A stretch of DNA of 64,000 bases from Rhodococcus_F sp040656415 (GCF_040656415.1 NZ_JBFAMC010000003.1:62001-126000); one strand, 5' to 3'; positions 26,262 through 35,581 are shown, counted from the first letter of the stretch. A program made the numbers and translations. The notes: generated by a model from the sequence alone, not told the origin.

Positions 26262-27656
26262 GTGACCCTACGCCTTTTCGACACCGAGACGCGGACCTTG
26301 CGGGACTTCGTTCCGTTGGCCCCTGGACACGCATCGGTGTACCTGTGTGGCGCCACGGTGCAGGGAGACCCTCATATCGGTCACGTACGCAGTGGAGTTG
26401 CGTTCGACGTGCTGCGCCGCTGGCTGCTCGCGCACGACTACGACGTGGCATTCGTTCGCAATGTGACCGATATCGATGACAAGATTCTCAACAAGGCCGC
26501 CGAGGCCGGACGGCCGTGGTGGGAGTGGGCCGCCACATTCGAACGGTCCTTCATCTGGGCTTATCAGCAACTCAACGTGCTGCCCCCGTCCATCGAACCG
26601 CGTGCAACAGGCCACATCACTCAAATGGTCGAGATGATGCAGCGACTCATCGACAACGGCCATGCATACGCGGCGGAAGGCGACGTCTACTTCGACGTCC
26701 GTAGTTATCCGCAGTACGGAAGCCTTTCTGGGCACAAGCTCGACGACGTTCACCAGGGGGAAAGTGACGGATGCGGCAAGCGCGATCCACGCGACTTCAC
26801 GCTGTGGAAGACGGCGAAGCCGGGCGAGCCTTCGTGGCCGACGCCGTGGGGCTGGGGACGTCCGGGTTGGCACCTCGAGTGCTCGGCCATGGCCGAGTTC
26901 TATCTGGGCGAGTCGTTCGACATACATTGTGGTGGGGTCGAGTTGGTGTTCCCTCACCATGAGAACGAGATCGCGCAGGCCAAGTGTGCGGGTGACGGTT
27001 TCGCGCAGTATTGGCTGCACAACGGCTGGGTCACCATGGGCGGCGAGAAGATGTCGAAGTCGCTCGGGAATGTCCTCTCGGTGCCGAATGTGCTGGAGAA
27101 GGTTCGGCCGCAAGAACTTCGGTACTACCTCGGTAGCGCGCACTACCGCTCGGTGCTCGAGTACTCCGACACCGCACTCGAGGAGGGCGCAGCGGCGTAC
27201 CGCCGGATCGAGTCGTTCATCACCCGAACACAGGAGCGGGCCGGCCAGGTATCGGTCGGCCGATGGACAGAGGCTTTCGGGCGTGCGATCGACGACGATC
27301 TTGCTGTCCCGGCGGCGCTGGCCGAGGTGCACGGCAAGGTGCGAGAGGGCAACATCGCTCTCGACAACGGGAATCTCGAGGATGCGCGGGTGATCGCATC
27401 ACAAGTTCGGGCCATGATGGGAATTGTCGGTGCCGATCCGCTCGATGAACACTGGACTGAGCAGACCGCGGACACGTCTGCGGCAACCGAGGCCCTGGAC
27501 GTACTGGTTCGGGCCGAACTAGAGCGCAGGGAGACTGCTCGCGCCGACAAGAACTGGGCTGTGGCCGACGAGGTGCGTGAGCGTCTCGTTCGGGCGGGCA
27601 TCGAGGTCGTAGACACACCCAACGGACCGGAGTGGTCTCTCGGGACAGGACGGTAG
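26262..27656 (+). CDS. cysS: CysS, cysteinyl-tRNA synthetase
   Basis: Class I aminoacyl-tRNA synthetase, 464 residues. The zinc cysteine C29 is in YLCG, the HIGH motif is PHIGH (38-41), and KMSKS is at 263-267. GTG at 26262 gives the family N-terminus LRLFDTETRTLRDF; the frame stays open upstream through ispF but without family resemblance. It starts 11 bases after ispF. Confidence 0.96.
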   Translation: MTLRLFDTETRTLRDFVPLAPGHASVYLCGATVQGDPHIGHVRSGVAFDVLRRWLLAHDYDVAFVRNVTDIDDKILNKAAEAGRPWWEWAATFERSFIWAYQQLNVLPPSIEPRATGHITQMVEMMQRLIDNGHAYAAEGDVYFDVRSYPQYGSLSGHKLDDVHQGESDGCGKRDPRDFTLWKTAKPGEPSWPTPWGWGRPGWHLECSAMAEFYLGESFDIHCGGVELVFPHHENEIAQAKCAGDGFAQYWLHNGWVTMGGEKMSKSLGNVLSVPNVLEKVRPQELRYYLGSAHYRSVLEYSDTALEEGAAAYRRIESFITRTQERAGQVSVGRWTEAFGRAIDDDLAVPAALAEVHGKVREGNIALDNGNLEDARVIASQVRAMMGIVGADPLDEHWTEQTADTSAATEALDVLVRAELERRETARADKNWAVADEVRERLVRAGIEVVDTPNGPEWSLGTGR

Positions 27657-27658
27657 AA

Positions 27659-28624
27659 GTGGCTGGAAATTCGAGTAGGCGCGGAGCCGTCCGCAAGTCC
27701 GGCACCAAGAAGGGACAGGTAGTAGGTTCCGGTGGTCGGCGCCGTAAGGGGCTGGAAGGCCGCGGCGCCACACCGCCCGCCGAAGCTCGCACCAAGCATC
27801 CCGCCGCCAAGCGGGCTGCGCGTGCAGCGAGAGAAGCAGAGAAGCATCCGAGTCGTCGTCAGGGCCAGGGGCGGAAGGTTCTCGACGGACCCGAGAACGT
27901 GCTGGGCCGCAATCCCGTCGTCGAGTGTCTACGGGCCGGAGTTCCCGCAACCGCCCTGTACGTCGCAGTAGGAGCCGAGAGCGACGATCGCCTGAAGGAA
28001 GCTGTTCAGCGGGCCGCCGATGCGGGAATCTCCATTCTCGAGGTACCGCGGACCGATCTCGATCGGCTCAGCGCCAACGGTATGCATCAAGGCATCGCGT
28101 TGCAGGTGCCGCCATACCGCTACGCGCATCCGGACGACTTGCTCGCCGAGGCGCGTAAGCATCACGAAGCTCCGCTTCTCGTCGCACTCGACAACATCAC
28201 AGACCCCCGCAACCTGGGCGCCGTCGTACGTTCGGTCGCGGCATTCGGTGGGCATGGGGTGGTGATCCCGGAGCGGCGTAGCGCGGCGGTCACCGCCGTG
28301 GCATGGCGTACCAGCGCCGGAGCTGCGGCCCGCTTGCCTATCGCTCGGGCGACCAATCTCACCCGCACTTTGAAAAATTGGGCGTCCAAGGGCGTCCAGG
28401 TGGTCGGCCTCGACGCGGGCGGCGACACCACGCTCGACGAGTTCGACGGCACCGGTCCGATCGTGGTCGTCGTCGGTTCCGAGGGCAAGGGCCTGTCGCG
28501 CCTCGTCCGTGAGAACTGCGATGCCATCCTCAGCATTCCGATGGCAGGGCCAGTGGAGTCACTCAACGCGTCCGTCGCCGCAGGCGTCGTGCTCGCCGAC
28601 ATCGCACGCGGGCGTAGGGGCTGA
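27659..28624 (+). CDS. rlmB: RlmB-type 23S rRNA 2'-O-ribose methyltransferase
   Basis: SPOUT-family (TrmH/SpoU) methyltransferase of 321 residues. The first ~75 residues are a basic, disordered extension rich in K, R and G, seen in actinobacterial members. Then comes the substrate-binding domain (GRNPVVECL), and the SPOUT core with NITDPRNLGAVVRSV, VVGSEGKGLSRLV and SIPMAGPVESLNASVA. GTG at 27659 is two bases after the cysS stop. The target is probably the conserved G2251-equivalent, but a tRNA target cannot be ruled out. Confidence 0.9.
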   Translation: MAGNSSRRGAVRKSGTKKGQVVGSGGRRRKGLEGRGATPPAEARTKHPAAKRAARAAREAEKHPSRRQGQGRKVLDGPENVLGRNPVVECLRAGVPATALYVAVGAESDDRLKEAVQRAADAGISILEVPRTDLDRLSANGMHQGIALQVPPYRYAHPDDLLAEARKHHEAPLLVALDNITDPRNLGAVVRSVAAFGGHGVVIPERRSAAVTAVAWRTSAGAAARLPIARATNLTRTLKNWASKGVQVVGLDAGGDTTLDEFDGTGPIVVVVGSEGKGLSRLVRENCDAILSIPMAGPVESLNASVAAGVVLADIARGRRG

Positions 28625-28725
28625 ATCCGCCGCCGGGCCAGAAGGCTGTGGCAGGACCGATCTGATGAAAAGGACGGGACTACGCCGCCGTTGGCGGCAG
28701 GCGTTGGGCGCGGTGCTTCAATCGT

Positions 28726-28766
28726 CGCCCCGGTCCGTCCTCATCCGGGGGTAGCGGGCCGGGGCG
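28726..28766 (+). terminator. Hairpin after rlmB
   Basis: The arms 28726-28737 and 28755-28766 pair over 12 bp (one G-U), with an outer CGCCCCGG/CCGGGGCG that is perfect. The loop is 17 bases. It is about 100 bases after rlmB and could end the carD-rlmB transcript. No T tract follows. Confidence 0.5.
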
Positions 28767-28789
28767 CCTGAGCACCGAGAGGCATTGCC

Positions 28790-29137
28790 TTGTCCCGTAC
28801 CGATGCACACTCCCCTTTCTATGTCCGTCTCGTTCGCCGTGAGCTCGAACCCGAGCCGTGGCACTCGTGCCGCGGCGTTGGCTGCGATCTTCCCGAGACT
28901 CCCGCCTACGAGCCTCAGTCCGCTAGAACGCGGTGTTCCTGGTCCTTCGCATACACCGGTGTCAACATCTGTTCGTGCGACCTGTGTCGCGACAAGGTCG
29001 GACACCGCCTCGCCATGCGCCGCGCGCGGCGTGTCGGCGCTGCTCACCTCGACCACCGTCGCCTCGAATGGGAACGCGGCGACACTTCGGCCTTCGACGA
29101 GGTCGTCGTCCCGAACCGCAAGCGGGACTGGTGGTGA
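28790..29137 (+). CDS. Small Cys-rich actinobacterial protein, unknown function
   Basis: 115 residues starting at TTG, supported by gagagg seven bases upstream. It holds six cysteines at C27, C32, C49, C61, C63 and C66, the last three as CSCDLC, a likely metal site. The start MSRTDAHSPFYVRLVRRE resembles small basic proteins I have seen in actinomycete genomes, but I cannot name a family. The C-terminal part is Arg-rich and ends KRDWW. An overlapping minus-strand frame is less protein-like. Confidence 0.6.
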   Translation: MSRTDAHSPFYVRLVRRELEPEPWHSCRGVGCDLPETPAYEPQSARTRCSWSFAYTGVNICSCDLCRDKVGHRLAMRRARRVGAAHLDHRRLEWERGDTSAFDEVVVPNRKRDWW

Positions 29138-29232
29138 GTTGCCGGGGCATGCCGATGCGTTGTCGACCCCCTGGCAGCGCGATCGCGGCCATGATGCACT
29201 GCATCGGGCCCGGTCGGCGGCAGAATGGCAGG

Positions 29233-30408
29233 GTGGCACCATTCCCTGACGAAATGCCGTGGGCCCTCGATGGCGGCTCCATTGCGGAGGCCGTCGCCGC
29301 CGTGTCCCTCGTCGATCACCACTGCCACGGCGTGATGCGCGAACCGCTCGACAGAGCGGCATTCGAGTCGTTGCTGTGCGAGGCCGCTGCACCAGGGCCG
29401 TGGCACGGGAGTCTGTTCGACACGGAGATCGGATTCTCGGTACGTCGGTTGTGCGCGCCAGTCCTCGACATGGCACCTCACTCCGAACCCGACGAATACA
29501 TCGAACGGCGCAACGAACTCGGTGTCGACGAAGTTACGCGGCGCCTGATGCGCGCGACCGGAATATCCGAATTCCTGGTCGACACAGGGTTCTTACCCGA
29601 TCAGGTCACGACGCCTCACGGACTGGCCGCGTACGCCGGCGCGAGGGCGTACGAGGTGGTCCGGCTCGAGTTGGTGGCCGAGGAGGTGATCGCTTCGCAC
29701 AGCGCCGACACCTTCGCGGAAGCTTGCCGAGCGAGTCTCGCGGATGCGGCTCGCACTGCGGTCGCCTTCAAATCCATTGCCGCCTATCGTGTGGGACTAG
29801 GTCTTGCCCCCGAACGCCCTTCGGATGCGGCAGTTTCCACCGCGGCGGCTCGATGGGCGGCGGAGTTCGCTGCCGGAAAGCCGATTCGGCTCACCGATGA
29901 GACGGTGATTCGTTTCCTGATCTGGACCGCCGTCGATCTGGGCCTGCCGATCCAGTTTCACGTCGGCTACGGCGACGCCGACACCGACCTGGCCCGTGGG
30001 GACCCGTTGCTGCTCATGCCACTGCTACGCGCCACCGCCGATGCGGGTGTGCCGATCATGCTGCTGCACAACTACCCGTTCCAGAGGCATGCGGGCTACC
30101 TGGCGCAGGTGTTCGATCATGTGTTCGTCGATGTCGGACTCGCGATACAGAACGTCGGCCGCAGGGGAGCTACCCGCATCCTGGCCGAATTGCTCGAGCT
30201 CGCACCGTTCGGTTCGGTGCTGTTCTCCACGGACGCCTTCGGGCTGCCCGAACTGTATTGCGTCGCCGCGATGCAGTTCCGGGAGGCACTCGTGCCGGTT
30301 GTGGAAGACAGAGTGGCCCAAGGAGATTGGTCTGAGAGTGATGCCAGGCGGATCGTACGTATGATCGCGTCAGCGAACGCCCGCCGTGCCTACCGCTTAG
30401 ACAACTGA
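29233..30408 (+). CDS. Amidohydrolase-2 family protein (FluG N-terminal-like)
   Basis: Metal-dependent TIM-barrel hydrolase or decarboxylase, 391 residues. Likely metal ligands are the histidines of VDHHCHG, FHVGYGD and LLHNYPFQRH, and the aspartate of FSTDAFGLPE. Similar proteins resemble the amidohydrolase half of FluG/glutamine-synthetase-like fusions. GTG at 29233 is chosen for the PWALDGGSIAEAV start; ATG at 29191 would add 14 residues. It converges on the ThDP enzyme gene, 25 bases away. The substrate is unknown. Confidence 0.75.
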   Translation: MAPFPDEMPWALDGGSIAEAVAAVSLVDHHCHGVMREPLDRAAFESLLCEAAAPGPWHGSLFDTEIGFSVRRLCAPVLDMAPHSEPDEYIERRNELGVDEVTRRLMRATGISEFLVDTGFLPDQVTTPHGLAAYAGARAYEVVRLELVAEEVIASHSADTFAEACRASLADAARTAVAFKSIAAYRVGLGLAPERPSDAAVSTAAARWAAEFAAGKPIRLTDETVIRFLIWTAVDLGLPIQFHVGYGDADTDLARGDPLLLMPLLRATADAGVPIMLLHNYPFQRHAGYLAQVFDHVFVDVGLAIQNVGRRGATRILAELLELAPFGSVLFSTDAFGLPELYCVAAMQFREALVPVVEDRVAQGDWSESDARRIVRMIASANARRAYRLDN

Positions 30409-30433
30409 GAGCACCGATCGTTCCGGCGGGTCG

Positions 30434-32134
30434 CTAAGGTTTGACGATGACATCGAGCACGAATGTGCGCCCGGAACGGGTGGTGTCCAAGGCGCGCTGA
30501 AGCGCAGGCCGTAGTGCGCCCACTGTCTCGACGCGCTCGCCGGTGCCGCCGAACGCCTCGGCGACCTTCACATATTCGGGAGTGGGCTCGATGACGTTGC
30601 CGACGAAGTTGCCCTCCCGGACCGCAGCGCTGTCGGGGTAGTACTTCAGCATGTTTTTTGTTTGGGATGCGTACTGCTGGTTGTTGCAGAGCACGATCAG
30701 CAGCGGGAGTTCGTATTCCTGGGCGAACCCGAGCGCGGCGGGAACCGGGTTGTAGTGCCAGGCCCCGTCGCCCAGAATCGAGACGACGATCTGGTGCGGT
30801 CGCGCGACCTTGACACCCAATGCAGTGCCGAGGCTCGTACCGAGGGCTCCTGCGGCACCGCGGTACTGCAGAAACTGTTTGCGCTCGAAGAGATACTGCA
30901 GCATCTGTGGCGTTTCCTCGATGATTTCGTTGACGCAGATCGCGTCGTCGGGGAGTGCGTCGTGCAGTTCTCGGAACAGATCGGCGGCCGGCACGAAATC
31001 GTTTGCCTGTGCCGATGCCTGCTGGGCATCCTCGGCGCTCGTGGCGCGGACGCTCTGGCTGTAGCGGGCCCAGCGTTCGGCGGTTTCTGGTCGACTTGTC
31101 GATCGCTTGCTCACTTCGGTGGCGAGCGCTTCGAGGTTCAGGGCGAGGCTGCCGGGAATTGTGTGGGTGGTCGGGTAGCCCCAGTACGCTGCGCGTGGCC
31201 GCATAGGATCCTCGTCGACGTGAATGACGGCGCATCCGGGACGCAAGGCGAGTTTCGGTGGATGCCACGGTGCGTTGCAGCCGGCCAGCAGGATCGCGTC
31301 GGCTTCGCCCAGCACCGGTTCGACCGGCCCGGCAACGTACAGCGGATGCGAACGAGGGAAGTTGTGATACGCAGGAGACATGGGTTCGAAAACCGGTGCG
31401 GAGAGCGCCTCGGCCAGCCGTACCAGGGTGTCGCGCTGGTCGATGGTGCGTGCGCCGTGCTCGGTGATGATCAGCGGGGTGGTCGCGTCGGCGAGGACTT
31501 GAGCCACCTGCTCGATCTGTTCTGGCGCGGCGACAACAGGCGTGGGCGGAACCCAGGTCGGTATTTCTTCGTCGCTTCGACCAACCAACAGGTCGAACGG
31601 GATCTCCAGAACGGTTGGGCCGAGTGGGATCGATTGGGCCGTGAAGCAGGCCCGGCGAAGTTCGTGAACCAGTTCGGACGGCGTCCGCGCCCGCTTGGTC
31701 CATTTGGTGACGGCTTCAGCGTTGCGGGCAGGTCCGACGAGATCAACCAGAAGGGAAGGCCATTCCGGACCGGGATCGGTGGCCGGATCTTCGCCGTAGG
31801 TCAGGGTATCGGGGGAGAGCACGGTCATAGGTATGCGTTCCTGCAGGGCGGTATGCAACCCCATGGATCCGTTCTGGATTCCGATAGACGTTGGCAGGAA
31901 GACTATCTGGCTTCGGCCGGTGGCTTTGTAGTATCCGGCGGCCAGCCCGATCGCCAAGAGCTCGTGACGGCAGCGGTAGTAGCGCAGGCTCATGTCGTTT
32001 CCGCGCCGGGCAAGCGTTTCCCAGATCGGTGCCATCACCGCGATAGGGGAGGCGAAAATGCAGTCCACCCCATGGGATTCCAACTGTTCCAGAAGAACCT
32101 CGGCGCCGCTCTTGGCGGAATTCGTTTCTTGCAT
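30434..32134 (-). CDS. Thiamine diphosphate-dependent enzyme (decarboxylase/acetolactate synthase-like)
   Basis: 566 residues with the three-domain POX fold. The catalytic glutamate of the PYR domain is in RHELLAIGLAAGY. The ThDP motif GDG (455-457) is followed by NN 27 residues later. The middle domain follows PEQIEQVAQVL. ATG at 32134 has gggggag six bases upstream. The sequence recalls benzoylformate decarboxylase and ALS-like proteins, but it is not IlvB by context. It lies 79 bases after pxpC on the same strand and may be co-transcribed with it. Confidence 0.8.
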   Translation of the reverse strand: MQETNSAKSGAEVLLEQLESHGVDCIFASPIAVMAPIWETLARRGNDMSLRYYRCRHELLAIGLAAGYYKATGRSQIVFLPTSIGIQNGSMGLHTALQERIPMTVLSPDTLTYGEDPATDPGPEWPSLLVDLVGPARNAEAVTKWTKRARTPSELVHELRRACFTAQSIPLGPTVLEIPFDLLVGRSDEEIPTWVPPTPVVAAPEQIEQVAQVLADATTPLIITEHGARTIDQRDTLVRLAEALSAPVFEPMSPAYHNFPRSHPLYVAGPVEPVLGEADAILLAGCNAPWHPPKLALRPGCAVIHVDEDPMRPRAAYWGYPTTHTIPGSLALNLEALATEVSKRSTSRPETAERWARYSQSVRATSAEDAQQASAQANDFVPAADLFRELHDALPDDAICVNEIIEETPQMLQYLFERKQFLQYRGAAGALGTSLGTALGVKVARPHQIVVSILGDGAWHYNPVPAALGFAQEYELPLLIVLCNNQQYASQTKNMLKYYPDSAAVREGNFVGNVIEPTPEYVKVAEAFGGTGERVETVGALRPALQRALDTTRSGRTFVLDVIVKP

Positions 32135-32213
32135 GGACAGCTCCCCCTCGCTCGAGAAGGTTCGACTCGATCGTAGGCCGCACTCAGATGTCACGCCATC
32201 CGCACATCCGACG

Positions 32214-33095
32214 TCACATCGAGATCGACGATGACACTTCGCGGTGGAACCGGACGCTGTGACCGGGCCGCAACTGCGCGGCGACGGAAAGGTCGGCCTC
32301 GGCTACGACGGCGATCACCGGGTATCCGCCCGTCACAGGATGGTCGGTCAGAAACAGGATGGGGCTGCCGTTCGGTGGAACTTGCAGCGCCCCCGCCACC
32401 ATGGCCTCGCTCGGCAGTTCGTCTGTGATGGAGCGGTGCAGCGGTCCTGGGCCCTCCAGCCTTGCCCCGATGCGGTTGGTGTCGGGGCTGACCCTCCACG
32501 TTTCGCGGAACAGAGCCGCGAGGGACGCAGTGGTGAACCAGTCGTCCCGCGGTCCCGGCCTGGCTCGCATCACCACCGGGTCCTCGGGAGTGGCCGGCGG
32601 GGGAACGAATTCGTCGGCGGGCCACTCTCCCGCCTCCTTGCCTACCGGGAGCCGGTCACCCTCGGCCACGCGGTCGGGTCCGATCCACGACAGGGTGTCG
32701 GTCGAGCGGCTACCCATCACCGCCGGCACATCGAAGCCTCCGCGTACGGACAGATAGCTGCGAAGGCCTTCGGACGCATAGGCGAGTTCCAGCAGATCTC
32801 CGGTGTGCAGGTGGAGCATGGTGTAGGCGGAGCAGGGTTCGGAATTCACCGTGATGGGCATGCGTGCACCGCTGACGGCGACCGAGACCGCTCCGTCGGC
32901 ACGAACAGCGAGTCCGCCGAGCGTGACTTCGAGCGTGGCGGCGTCGGGGTAGTTGCCGACAAGCCGGTTCGCGCAGTCGTGGGCGACCCGGTCCGCGGCA
33001 CCTGATTCGCTGACCCCAATGGACGCGTATCCGGGGCGACCGTGATCCTGCAACGTGGTCATCGGTCCCGTGCGCACGATCTCGAGCCAAGCCAT
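32214..33095 (-). CDS. pxpC: PxpC, 5-oxoprolinase subunit C
   Basis: Biotin-dependent-carboxyltransferase-like (KipA) subunit, 293 residues. PxpABC hydrolyses 5-oxoproline to glutamate with ATP. Signature segments are TTLQDHGRPGYASIGV at the N-terminus, DRVAHDCANRLVGN, TLEVTLGG, and near the end ILFLTDHPVTGGYPVIA. ATG at 33095 is chosen; ATG at 33113 is also possible. It is separated from pxpB and pxpA by ald and an Lrp-type gene, although the three are normally adjacent. Confidence 0.9.
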   Translation of the reverse strand: MAWLEIVRTGPMTTLQDHGRPGYASIGVSESGAADRVAHDCANRLVGNYPDAATLEVTLGGLAVRADGAVSVAVSGARMPITVNSEPCSAYTMLHLHTGDLLELAYASEGLRSYLSVRGGFDVPAVMGSRSTDTLSWIGPDRVAEGDRLPVGKEAGEWPADEFVPPPATPEDPVVMRARPGPRDDWFTTASLAALFRETWRVSPDTNRIGARLEGPGPLHRSITDELPSEAMVAGALQVPPNGSPILFLTDHPVTGGYPVIAVVAEADLSVAAQLRPGHSVRFHREVSSSISM

Positions 33096-33180
33096 CGTTC
33101 GATTGTCCCGCATCACCCACGCGCAGAGAAGATCTAGGGAGGGTGGTGAAAGGCTGCGCGCACTGCGTCGACGAAGGGTT

Positions 33181-34281
33181 CTACAGCGTTGCCACCGGGT
33201 AGCCGTGTGCGGCGGCAACCTCGCCGGACAGCAGCTTTCCGTCGTGTGTGCTCAGTCCGTCGCGGAATCCGCGAATTGTCTCGGTCGCTCGTTCCCATCC
33301 CATGTCGGCGAGCGCGACGATGTAGGGGAGTGTTTCGTTGGTGAGCGCGTAAGTCGAAGTTCGCGGCACGGCGCCAGGCATATTCGCCACGCAATAGAAC
33401 ACGGAGTTGTGGACCATGTATGTGGGATCGGCGTGCGTGGTGGGGTGGGAATCCTCGAAGCAGCCACCCTGGTCGATGGATATGTCGACGAGCACCGAGC
33501 CCCGCCTCATCCGCTGTACCAGACTGTTCGACACCAGTTTCGGGGCAATCGCGCCGGGTACGAGAACGGCGCCGATCACGAGGTCGGCGTCGACTACGGC
33601 CTGTTCGAGTTCGAGCTTGTTGGATGCGATGGTCTTGACTTGGCCGTGGTAACGGTCGTCGATCTCGCGCAGTGGGGCGACGGACTTGTCGAGTACGGTG
33701 ACGTCCGCCTGCATTCCGTGCGCGACCGCGACGGCGTTCTTGCCGGAGACCCCGGCGCCGATGACCACCACCTTCGCCGGCCGCACGCCGGGCACGCCGC
33801 CCATGAGTACCCCGCGCCCGCCACCCTGGCGCATGAGATGGTAAGCGCCGACCTGGGGCGCGAGCCGACCGGCGACCTCACTCATCGGGGCGAGCAGGGG
33901 CAGAGAACCGTCCGGTCCGGTGACGGTTTCGTAGGCAATGGAAGTGGTCTTCGATTCGAGGAGAGCGTCGGTACATTCCTTGGACGCCGCGAGGTGGAGG
34001 TAGGTGAAGAGCACCTGGCCTCCGCGTAGCCGCGAGTATTCCTCGGCGATCGGTTCCTTGACTTTCAGAAGCAATTCCGCAGTTTCCCACACTTGATCTG
34101 CGGTCCCGAGCATGATTGCACCCGCGGATTTGAAGTCATCGTCCGAAAGCGAGGAGCCTGCGCCTGCGCCGGACTCGATGAATACCTCGTGACCGTGCTC
34201 CACCAATTCGTGAACACCGGCAGGAGTAATCGCCACCCGGTATTCATGGGTCTTGATCTCGCGGGGAATTCCGATCTTCAT
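33181..34281 (-). CDS. ald: Alanine dehydrogenase
   Basis: NAD-dependent L-alanine dehydrogenase, 366 residues, catalysing alanine to pyruvate and ammonia. Catalytic K75 (LLKVKEP) and H96 (TYLHLAA) are in their expected places. The Rossmann loop reads VVIGAGVSGKNA. ATG at 34281 has ggag seven bases upstream. It is divergent from an Lrp/AsnC gene, as ald and aldR are in mycobacteria. Confidence 0.95.
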   Translation of the reverse strand: MKIGIPREIKTHEYRVAITPAGVHELVEHGHEVFIESGAGAGSSLSDDDFKSAGAIMLGTADQVWETAELLLKVKEPIAEEYSRLRGGQVLFTYLHLAASKECTDALLESKTTSIAYETVTGPDGSLPLLAPMSEVAGRLAPQVGAYHLMRQGGGRGVLMGGVPGVRPAKVVVIGAGVSGKNAVAVAHGMQADVTVLDKSVAPLREIDDRYHGQVKTIASNKLELEQAVVDADLVIGAVLVPGAIAPKLVSNSLVQRMRRGSVLVDISIDQGGCFEDSHPTTHADPTYMVHNSVFYCVANMPGAVPRTSTYALTNETLPYIVALADMGWERATETIRGFRDGLSTHDGKLLSGEVAAAHGYPVATL

Positions 34282-34372
34282 GGGTGGCTCCGTCACGTGG
34301 TGGAAAAGTCTTCGTCGGAGACAGTTCGATGCTTTGCTATCAATGGTGAATAAAGTCAGCATCCACGCCAAC

Positions 34373-34388
34373 AATTATGAAGATAATT
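34373..34388. promoter_or_regulatory. Lrp-type operator between ald and aldR
   Basis: AATTAT and ATAATT form a perfect 6-bp inverted repeat with a four-base spacer (gaag), 15 bases before the regulator start. It is strikingly AT-rich for this genome and fits Lrp/AsnC binding sites. Confidence 0.55.
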
Positions 34389-34403
34389 CTCTAGATTTGG
34401 ACT

Positions 34404-34928
34404 ATGCCTTCCAAGTATTCACCAAGAGGTTCTTCGTCGGCGCCGGTACCGAACGATATTCGTCCTGCTCCTGACCTCGACGACATCGACAGGATTCTGC
34501 TCGATCACCTCTCTCGCGACGCTCGAATACCGAACAATGCGCTCGCGGCCGCAGCCGGGATCGCGCCGTCAACGTGCCTCGGGCGAGTTCGATCCCTTGT
34601 CAGTCGCGGGGTTATCCGTGGATTCCACGCAGACATCGACCCCGCCGCGCTGGGCCGTGATCTGCAGGCGATGATCGCGGTTCGCGTCCAGGCAAGCGCG
34701 AGAATGCAGTTGGGGGCCTTGGCGAACCAATTCGTGGCATTGGACGAAGTGCTCGACGTCTATTTCATTGCCGGCGCAGACGACTATCTGATTCATGTTG
34801 CAACACGCAGCAGCGAGGCACTGCGCAATTTCGTCCTCGAGCATCTGAGCGCACACCCGGCGGTCGCATCGACCGAGACCATCCTCATCTTCGAGCATGT
34901 ACGGCCTCGATGGGGCACCGTACTTTGA
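34404..34928 (+). CDS. aldR: Lrp/AsnC-family regulator (AldR-like)
   Basis: 174 residues. A 25-residue tail precedes the winged helix (DDIDRILLDHLSRDARIPNNALAAAAGIAPSTCLGRVRSL) and the RAM effector domain (AMIAVRVQAS ... VYFIAGADDYLIHVA). It is divergent from ald, so it probably activates ald in response to amino acids, as AldR does. The pair sits inside the 5-oxoprolinase gene group. It converges with pxpB, leaving 41 bases. Confidence 0.88.
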   Translation: MPSKYSPRGSSSAPVPNDIRPAPDLDDIDRILLDHLSRDARIPNNALAAAAGIAPSTCLGRVRSLVSRGVIRGFHADIDPAALGRDLQAMIAVRVQASARMQLGALANQFVALDEVLDVYFIAGADDYLIHVATRSSEALRNFVLEHLSAHPAVASTETILIFEHVRPRWGTVL

Positions 34929-34969
34929 CTACTGTCCGGCACCTCGGGTACCGCTCGAGTCGAATGCGC

Positions 34970-35581
34970 TCACACGTGTTCGAAGTGGACCACGACACCT
35001 GGGCGGAGCAGAGCGGGAGGCGTGCGGGCGGGGTCCCAGATCGGTTCTTCCGTGGTGCCTATGAGCTGCCACCCACCCGGTGAACTGTGGGGGTAGATGC
35101 CGGTGAACTTGCCTGCGAGTCCCACGGCTCCCGCGGGAACACTGGTGCGGGGTGAGTCGCGGCGCGGCACCTGCAGTTCGGGAGCGCCACCCGTGAGATA
35201 TCCGAAGCCAGGGGCGAATCCGCAGAACGCCACCGTCCACGGCGACCCGATGTGAGCGGCGATCACCTCGTCGACACCCAGTCCGGTGATTTCGGCTACC
35301 TCCTCGAGGTCGGGGCCGTCGTAGCGAACCTGTATCCGGATCTCCTCCGTCGGGGACTCGATCTCCGCTGGTTGTGGTTCGCTCGTGCGAACCCACTCGG
35401 CCACGCGATCCTTTCGGATCGTTTCCCGGTCGAATCGGACGAGAACGGTTCTGGCCGCGGGAATCAACTCTCGGATCCCGGTTGGACGGGATTTGTCGAG
35501 AGCGTGGAAGTGCGCGAGCACGGTGTCCAGATCCTCGAACTCGACGAGGATCGCGGCTTCTCCGACGTCGAGGATGCGCAT
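34970..35581 (-). CDS. pxpB: PxpB, 5-oxoprolinase subunit B
   Basis: KipI-like subunit of 203 residues. The motif FCGFAPGFGYLTGG with PRRDSPRTSVPAGAVGLAG is the family hallmark, followed by GIYPHSSPGGWQLIG. Its ATG shares one base with the pxpA stop (TGATG), so both are translated together. In the usual order pxpC would follow; here the aldR-ald pair intervenes. Confidence 0.93.
   Translation of the reverse strand: MRILDVGEAAILVEFEDLDTVLAHFHALDKSRPTGIRELIPAARTVLVRFDRETIRKDRVAEWVRTSEPQPAEIESPTEEIRIQVRYDGPDLEEVAEITGLGVDEVIAAHIGSPWTVAFCGFAPGFGYLTGGAPELQVPRRDSPRTSVPAGAVGLAGKFTGIYPHSSPGGWQLIGTTEEPIWDPARTPPALLRPGVVVHFEHV

Noticed and set aside
28665..28754. 29-codon frame for a basic peptide after rlmB
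   Set aside because: The ribosome site is weak and the second half lies in the arm of a likely terminator hairpin.
28718..29476. 252-codon minus-strand frame over the Cys-rich gene and amidohydrolase start
   Set aside because: Part of it looks protein-like, but it crosses a clear coding start on the other strand and has no ribosome site; the plus-strand gene is better supported.
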